A DNA stretch of 64,000 nt from Anaerobacterium chartisolvens (GTDB lineage Bacteria > Bacillota > Clostridia > Acetivibrionales > DSM-27016), in contig NZ_QPJT01000001.1 in NCBI RefSeq assembly GCF_003337415.1, forward strand, positions 124,001 through 188,000, written 5' to 3'. Positions 42,493-50,200 of the stretch are shown piece after piece; position 1 is the first letter of the stretch, and every line of letters starts with the position of its first letter. The notes under the pieces are model-generated. The model worked only from the letters and a program-made list of their open reading frames with translations, did not search any database and was not told where the DNA came from. The translations under genes were made by a program, and so were the position numbers.

Positions 42493-43299
42493 CTAGTACA
42501 CAAATACCATTTTGCCTATCCGTGCCTTTACAGGCTTTGACCACAGCCATTTATTTGTGGTACTGTCATCGAAGTAAAATAACGCTCCGTTTGAAGGATC
42601 TCTTCCCTGCAATGCTTCTTTAGCAGCATTTATGGAGGACTGAGAAGCAGGCTTGTTAATCCACCCGTTTTCAACAGGAGTAAACTGCCAGTACCCTGCT
42701 GCCTTTTGGTATATAACACTTCTTATGGAGTCGGGGAAGTTTTTATCCTTAACTCTGTTAAGAACAACCGCAGCCACCGCTACCTTAGACTCATAAGGCT
42801 CTCCGTCTGCCTCAGCCGTCGCAAGTCTGGATAAGAGATCCAGCTCCTCTGAGGTATAAGCCATGACTGCTTCGGTCTTTGCCTCATTGGCCTGCAGGGC
42901 AGCCGCACTGCTTGTGCCTGCTGCGGGAACAGCCAGTATTTGTCCCGGATAAATATAGTCATCCCACTTATTATTTGCCTTTCTCAAAGAACTTAAAGGT
43001 ATTTCATATCTTTTTGAAATAAGATAGAGGCTGTCGCCGCTTTTTACGGTATATGCCTGTCCGGGCACATCCAAAACCTGTCCGGGGCGTATTTCGGTGC
43101 TTGAAAGATTATTTGTTTTAATGAGGTCTTGCGTGGTAGAACCGAAAAGGCTTGCTATTGTGTAAAGAGAATCACCCTTTACCACATTGTAATTTGCCGC
43201 ATGGGCAAATCCTGGAATCAATAAAGACAGCGAAACCGCAATCAATCCAACTCCAGCCTTGCTTTTTGCAAGGGCTGCCGCCCTTTTTAAATTGAACAT
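42493..43299 (-). CDS. LysM-containing SleB-family cell wall hydrolase
   Basis: 268 residues. A signal peptide with likely cleavage after AHA (about residue 34) is followed by two LysM modules (37-78 and 82-124, each with VKGDSLYTIA or VKSGDSLYLIS). After a linker comes the hydrolase-2 domain (150-268): RLATAEADGEPYESKVAVAA contains the predicted catalytic glutamate (about 163), and later YWQFTPVENG and RDPSNGALFYF appear. SleB-type enzymes are lytic transglycosylases of cortex or cell wall. The gene is directly behind a c-di-AMP riboswitch, the same arrangement found for other wall hydrolases, so expression should follow c-di-AMP levels and turgor. Confidence 0.92.
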   Translation of the reverse strand: MFNLKRAAALAKSKAGVGLIAVSLSLLIPGFAHAANYNVVKGDSLYTIASLFGSTTQDLIKTNNLSSTEIRPGQVLDVPGQAYTVKSGDSLYLISKRYEIPLSSLRKANNKWDDYIYPGQILAVPAAGTSSAAALQANEAKTEAVMAYTSEELDLLSRLATAEADGEPYESKVAVAAVVLNRVKDKNFPDSIRSVIYQKAAGYWQFTPVENGWINKPASQSSINAAKEALQGRDPSNGALFYFDDSTTNKWLWSKPVKARIGKMVFVY

Positions 43300-43314
43300 A
43301 AGCTCCTCCTTATT

Positions 43315-43470
43315 AGCCTCCGAGGTTAGCTGACGGGTTCGGGTAGAGGTACCCTAAGCTATTCATTTTAAATAAGCAGCTATTCACCCCACATTTATCA
43401 TCCCCCGTACTCTTTAAGCAACAGTCTTTGAAGCCTGTATTAAACGCATTTTCCGCTGCCAAGAGATTCG
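43315..43470 (-). ncRNA. c-di-AMP riboswitch (ydaO/yuaA type)
   Basis: On the minus strand the conserved 3' half reads TAGGGTACC, then CCCGAACCCGTCAGCTAACC and TCGGAGGC (43317-43358). The 5' half has TTGCTTAAAGAG, ACGGGGGA and GGGGTGAATAGC (about 43386-43430). These are the hallmark blocks of ydaO/yuaA aptamers. The 5' limit (about 43470) is approximate. The aptamer ends about 7 nt before the AGGAGGAGC ribosome site of the LysM/SleB gene, so ligand binding may act on translation or on an overlapping terminator. Confidence 0.85.
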
Positions 43471-43473
43471 GCT

Positions 43474-43862
43474 TTATTTTATGTCAACCATTCTAACATG
43501 CTTTCCAGAAATATTCCAGTTGTAATTTCTGGAATGAAGAAATAGGGTAATCCTTCTCGTTATATTCAAGATAGAATTGTTCGGTTAAAAATATGTAATT
43601 CATTATTCTTTGAGCCCCCAGTGGCAAAAATAAAACTAGCCCCTTTTATAAAAGGGGCTATCATCTTCTCAGTAAGCCTTTTTTATTTTACCCTGCTCGT
43701 AGCTCTACGAGCAAATCATATATTACACTTCTATTATATAATTTTATTTAAAAAAGTAAACTTTTTTTTATACAAGAACTATACTTTATAAATTGCAGGG
43801 GATACAATCACATCCCTTACTTACATATTTGCCAACAGTTATTCAAACCTTTATTAATAAAA
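43474..43862. other. Intergenic region between riboswitch and small membrane protein gene
   Basis: No coding segment seen. It holds a dyad TTCCAGAAAT/ATTTCTGGAA (43503-43512 with 43525-43534) just upstream of the riboswitch, a TTGACA (43482-43487) without a clear -10, a hairpin TGCTCGTAG/CTACGAGCA (43694-43702 with 43705-43713), and the terminator at 43637-43660. Confidence 0.5.
43637..43660 (-). terminator. Terminator downstream of the 62-residue membrane protein gene
   Basis: A 24-bp perfect palindrome starting TAGCCCCTTTT at 43637. On the minus strand it is followed by GTTTTATTTTTG. It supports the small upstream frame being an expressed gene. Confidence 0.65.
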
Positions 43863-44051
43863 TTATTTGCTAATTTTATCCATTCTATAGCAAATAATTG
43901 TAATAATACACGTAATTGTTACTATAATAAATGCCACTCCAACTGCAGGTACCTTAAAAATTACATAGTTAACTCCCGACAGAATAACACAGATAATAGC
44001 CATTAATATCGAGAATCTATACGCTTTAATTTTTTTTTCAATAATTGTCAT
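43863..44051 (-). CDS. Small two-helix membrane protein, unrecognised
   Basis: 62 residues with basic ends (MTIIEKKIKAYR, YRMDKISK) and two hydrophobic helices at about 12-31 and 34-55. Real coding is supported by GGAGAG 8 nt before ATG, a promoter candidate (TTGTGC, 18 bp, TAAAAT at 44096-44125) and the terminator about 200 bp downstream. I do not recognise the family; small holin-like or stress-type membrane proteins can look like this. No neighbour suggests a role. Confidence 0.6.
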   Translation of the reverse strand: MTIIEKKIKAYRFSILMAIICVILSGVNYVIFKVPAVGVAFIIVTITCIITIICYRMDKISK

Positions 44052-44095
44052 ATATAAATCTCTCCACCCTCAAATATTTAAAAAATTTATTTCTA

Positions 44096-44125
44096 ATTTT
44101 ACCATAAAATGCTTTATTAGCACAA
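44096..44125 (-). promoter_or_regulatory. Promoter candidate of the small membrane protein
   Basis: TTGTGC (44120-44125), 18 bp, TAAAAT (44096-44101) on the minus strand, about 45 bp before the ATG. The rest of 44052-44242 is AT-rich with no other feature seen. Confidence 0.45.
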
Positions 44126-44242
44126 CATACTTTTATTAATTTTTCAAGTTTTTTTTAATTACACTAGTTTTGCAGTAAAAGTTTTATTCTTCCCATATTT
44201 TGTACGATAAATTCAGGATACATTTTTCCAAAATGCAATCGC

Positions 44243-47200
44243 CTAACTGCTTGCACCCATTAAAACCTCCGCAAAATGCTCCTTCCCGTCATTAGCCAGC
44301 TCAATTGAATTCCCTTGGGACAAAATTCCGTCCAGACTTATTTGCTTTACTCCCCTGCTCACTCCATCGGGATTTTTTATAACTATGTCATATACAGTCT
44401 CCATATACCTGTACCTTATGGAATATCCGCTCCAGCCCGGAGGTATGCACGGGTCTATAATAAGTCTGCTTCCGTTTTTCCCAAAGCCCAGTATATATTC
44501 CAGTCCAGCCCTGTACATCCACCCCGATGATCCGGTATACCACGTCCATCCCCCCCTTCCCGTATGAGGCGGGACTCCGTATACATCGGCAGGCATAACA
44601 TAAGGCTCCGCCTTGTATTTTAAATATTCCATATAAGTCCTTGAGTGGTTTATAGGATTTATAAGCTGAAACAGCTCCCAGGCCTTATGTCCCTCACCAA
44701 GCTTGGCAAAGGCTATAATTACCCATGCGGCCGCATGGGTATACTGTCCCCCGTTCTCCCTTACTCCCGGAAGATACCCTTTTATATACCCCGGCTCCAG
44801 CTCTCCCCCGTCAAAAGGAGGAGTGAGAAGCTTTACAAGGCCGTCCTCTCTCCTGACAAGCTGCCTGTCTACCGAGGCCATAGCCTCTGCCGCCCTTTCC
44901 TTGTCGCCCCCTCCCGATATAATCGACCAGGATTGTGATATTGAATCTATCTGGCATTCCCTGTTTTGAGATGACCCTAACGGCACCCCGTTGTCAAAAT
45001 ATGCCCTCCTGTACCAGCTTCCATCCCATGCGTTTTCTTCTATTGCCTTGGCTATTTCTTTTGCCTCTTTTTCATATTTTCCCGCCGCCTGCTCATCTCC
45101 CATGCTTCTGCAGAGGGGAGAGAACCTCAAAAGCACTGAATATAAAAACCATCCAAGCCATATGCTTTCACCCTTGCCCTTATTCCCCACCGTATTCATG
45201 CCATCATTCCAGTCACCCGAACCCATTAGCGGTATTCCATGCGCTCCCCTTTCCATAGATCTTTCTATGGCGCGTATACAGTGCTCGTAAAGCGTAGAGG
45301 TCTCCTCCGACACACCCGGAACTATATATTTTTCATCCTCAAACGGCTTAAGGGGTTCAGCCTCAAGAAAGGGCACAGCTTCATGGAGTATTCCCTCATC
45401 CCCCGACATTCTGATATACTCGGCAGTTGCAAAGGGAAGCCATAGAAGATCGTCGGAAATCCTGGTGCGCGTTCCCTTTCCCGTAGGCTCATGCCACCAG
45501 TGCTGTACATCCCCCTCCTTGAATTGATGCCTTGCATGAAGCAAAATCTGGCTCCTGCCCAGCTCGGGCCATATATGCATCAGAGACATGGAATCCTGAA
45601 GCTGATCCCTAAAGCCATACGCCCCTCCCGACTGGTAGAAGCCCGATCTGGCCCATATCCTGCATGAAATCGTCTGATAAAGCAGCCATCCGTTTATAAT
45701 ATAGTTCATAGACGTATCGGGGGTGTCCACCTTCACCGCACCAAGCTTTTCCTTCCAATAGCTCTTAACCTCCTCAAGAGCCTCCTTGGCATAATTTACA
45801 TTGCTGTACCGGGCTGTAAGCTCTGCAACATTTTCTTTCTGCTTTACCTGCCCCAGAATAAAAACAAATTCCCTCTCCTCTCCCGCTCTAAGCTCCGCAT
45901 TTATCTGTATGGCCGCGCAAGGGTCATATCCTTGACCCAAGGCTCCCGAAAGCTGCTTCCGTCTAAGCGCTTCAGGGCTTGCGGCATTGCCGTAGCCAAA
46001 GAATTCATTTCTGTCTCCCGTTACAGTCCTTTCTGTTTCCGATGAGTCTATAAATGAAGCCCTCCCGGCAAACTCCTCATTATAGGGATTTTCGATTATT
46101 AAAGCCCCCGAAGCATCAGAGGATGTATTTATATGCATTGCTGTAGCTTGATCGCTCACGCCCATTACAGGTCTTATATAATAAGTGAATGCCAAATTTC
46201 TGTCTTCCGAAGATAGGTTTTTTACACTTATCAGGCTTATTTTTACAGGCTGCCCCACCGGAACAAATACCGTCATGCTTTGATCTGTTCCGTGGCTTAT
46301 ATGCCGGAAGGAGGAATATCCAAATCCATGAGCAATTATATAGTCCTCGTCTTCTCTGATGGGAAGGGGAGTTATTGTCCACACCTCTCCGGTATAGTTG
46401 TCGCGGATGTATATTATTTCTCCCACCGCGTCGCTTACAGGGTCATTAGACCATGGAGTAAGCTTGTTTTCTCTGCTGTTTTCACTCCATGTGTAGCCCC
46501 CTCCCGATTCGGACACCAAAAAGCCGAACTCAGGATTGGAAATTATATTCACCCACGGCAAGGGCGTTCTTTGTTCTTTTTCAAGGCGTATTATATATTC
46601 GGCCCCATTTAAGGCAAAGCCTCCTAAGCCGTTGAAATATTGAAGCTCCGGCGTATCCGGCCTAAGCCGCTTGTATTTCTTTACGCTATTGTTAAATTCC
46701 TTAAGCTCGGGAAGCCTGGTCTGGTTTATGCTTTTCACCTGCTGAGACAAACTCCCTCCGCTGCCCTTAAGTACTATTCTTGCAACTGCATAAAACAGGC
46801 CGATATCCTCATCGGGAATGTTATTTCTGTTTAACAGGAATACTCCTCCCGGCTTATTTAAAATATCATGCGCGTGACTTGACGACACCACATCCGATAG
46901 GATAGCGCTTAAAGGATGCACATAGCTGGTTTCCTCCTCATTAAGTATTATCATGTCAACCGCCAGGCTTTTCAGCCTCCAATATTCATGGGCCTTTAGT
47001 GCCTCGTTTACTATATCTATTTCATCAGTCTTTTTTAAAATTACCAGCAGCACAGGCAAATCTCCCGATATGCCATAAGGCCACAGGGAGGATTGACCCT
47101 TGGAATACTCATGCGTATGCAATCCTTTTAAAGGGCTTATAAAAATCATATGGGCTATTAACTCATGGTAGAGCTCTATTTCGGAAGCATCCATATTCAG

Positions 47201-50200
47201 GTACTTAGTCTCAACCTGGCTTCTTGTAAGTGCCAGCCTGAAGCCCTCCTCCACCCCTTCAGGGGTAGAGTATTTCTCTATCAGCTCAAAAAGCCTGTCA
47301 CGGGTCTCACTTGCAGATATTGCATATGAAATTCTTGCTGTCTGCCCGGCCTCAACCTTTATAACAGCCCTTAAGCTCATTATGGGGTCAAGCACATCCC
47401 CCTCGCTGTTTGAAAGATGCTTGTTATTTTCAATAACATCAGGGCTAAACACATAATTTCCCCTGCCTATAAATTTCATTCTGTCGGTCTCATACTGTAG
47501 TTCCCCTATTTTTTCCCCCTCAATAACCAGTGTGTTGGAAAGCCAAATGCTTTTCTCTTTTTCAGATCTCGGCCTCCTGTTGGCTACAAGTGTATTTAGG
47601 GACGGCAAAAATTCCGTTCTCACAAAAAGGTTGCTGAAGGAGGGATGGGCAACATCCGCCGCATGGGGGGCAATGACCGCCTCAAGATAGCTGGTTATCT
47701 CAAGCATACATGCCTCCTCCCCGTTATTTTTAAGTGAAAGCCTCCGTATTTCTGTGTTGTCTCCCGACGCGACAGTTATTTCCGTCTGTGTTTGAATTTT
47801 TCCGTCTCTTCTTGTAAATGTGGCCTTATCCTGAGTAAACACAGCCTCATACTTTTCGGGCAGCTTGTTATAAGGAGCGTAGGCCGCCGACCACTTTTTA
47901 TTTGTATTTATGTCGCGTATATAAAACATAATTCCATAGCTGTCTAAGGTTCTGTCCTCTCTCCATCTCGTCACCGCAAAGCTTTTATTTCTGCTAAAGC
48001 CCGTTCCCCTGTCGGTAAGCATTACGGAATAGCTTCCGTTGGAAAGCATGTGTACCCTGCACAGCTCAGCATCAGGACGGGTATATTTTTTTATAAAAGC
48101 CTTTTCCTTATACACTGTATCTCTGAAAGGCTCAATCTTTTCCTTATCATCCTTTGCAAATACAATATCAGTTGGAACCTTTTCCTGCAGAAGAAGCTCG
48201 GCAGCCTTTATTTCCGGATCGGAATGAAATCTCCTCTGCATAATATTTTTATTTAGAAAATTGTCAAGAGCCAAAAAGCTCATCCCCTGATGATGCACCA
48301 TAAAGCTTTTTACAATGCCCTTTTTTGATCCGAAGGGTATTCTTTCAGGGGTATAGTCTATAGCCTCATAATATCCGTAAGCGCCGTCCATCCCCTCATT
48401 TTTTAACCTTTTTATGTTTTCCACAGCACATGCAGGAGCAATGGAAAGAGCCAGAAATGTAGAATACGGAGCAACCACTATATCCTGCATAAGCCCCCTC
48501 TTTAAGCCAAGCCACGGCACTCCCACAGCCTTGTACTGATAGTCCAGATTTATATCAAGGGAATAAAATGCCGATTCGGATGCACCCCACGGCACCTGCC
48601 TCTGCCTTCCATATTTTTTCTGGCATCTAACCGCAAAGGAGTATGTCTCATCCATAAGGGTATTTTTAAAGGTTCTCATTATAAGCGCCGGCATAAGGTA
48701 CTCAAACATAGTACCTGTCCATGACACCAGACCCTTATAGCGGTCTGCTACGGTAAGCGCCCTCCCCATTCTGAACCAGTGCTTTGCGGGAACCTCTCCC
48801 CTTGCTATGGCAACATAGCTCGTTTGTCTTGCCTCGGACGCAAGCAGATCATAAAATGAATTGGTAAGCCTGCCCTCTTCTATATTATATCCTATAGAAA
48901 ACAACTGCTTTTTCTCGACATACAATGGAGCAAATTTGGTTGCATACGATATTTGCTGTATTTTATCAATAAGCCCTTTATACTTAGAAATAAGCTCCTC
49001 GGAGTTTTTCACAGCCTTTTCGATTAGCGTCTTCATTTCCCCAAGCCATGCCGGAATTTCCCCGCTTTCGTCTCCGCTGTCATCCCATTCTTTAAGCAGT
49101 ACGGAAATGTTGTCTATGGCTTTTCTGCCTGCCTCAGGCATATCCTTTAACGCCACATTGTCCAAAAGCGGATTTATTGCTTCCCTTACCCTTTTATCCT
49201 GCCCGGGAATGCTGTCCAGCATTTTCAGCCAAGGCATGTACTCCGACAGCTCCCTTTTAAAGCCCGCTATCATATATTCAAATTTAGTCTTCCATCTGCT
49301 TCTGCCCGCTGTCCTTTCCTGAGGCATGGGGATGACGTTGTCTTGCTGAGGCAAGGGCTTAACCGACCTTTCCAATGCCCTGCTCCAAAGAATGAGATCA
49401 ACCCTTCCTCCCGGAGCTATGTCACCAAACTCCCTCCAATCAAACACATCCCTTCCGCTCTCTGCATTTACAAGCTCGGCGGTATCTCTTATGCCCTTAA
49501 TAAAAACCGGGTCGGCAAGAGGCATATTTAAATACTGCTGCAAGCCTTGAACCAGCGTTATTAAATAACACACAAGGTTTCCGCTGTCAACGGTGGAAAT
49601 GTATCTGGGCCTTAAAGGCTCAATAGTGCTTGTATCATACCAGTTGTAAAGATGCCCGTTCCACTTTTCCAGCTTTTCAATTGTAGATACAGTATTTAAG
49701 ATTGCCCCCATCATTTCATGCGTGCCTATATAGCCTAAATCTCTGGCTGCCAAAGAAGCCAGCATACCCAGCCCTATATTGGTTGGAGAGGTTCTTCTCG
49801 CCACTCCGTTGGGCGGGTCCTCCTGATAATTGTCGGGAGGCAAAAAGTGGTTATCGGAATTGACAAATTCCTCAAAATACCTCCATATCTTTCTTGAAAT
49901 TCTTCTCAGCTCAAGTATGTCCTCCTCTTCAATCCTTACAGGCTCCTCCCTGCTTTCCCTGCTGATGATGTAGGCAAAAAAGGGCCCCGCTCCCCAAAGG
50001 ACAAGCAGAAGCAATGGCAGCGCCAATGAAGCCGGCTTAAGAAGTATGCTTAAAATCAATATAATTACAGGTATGACGAAAGAGCTTTTCATTTTAAAAT
50101 AATAGCTTTCCAAAGAGTTTTTCTGCCCTCTTTCCACATCTGCCGCCGTTACCCACTCAAGCATGTTCCTCCGTGTTATAAAAACCCTTATAAGGCTGGT

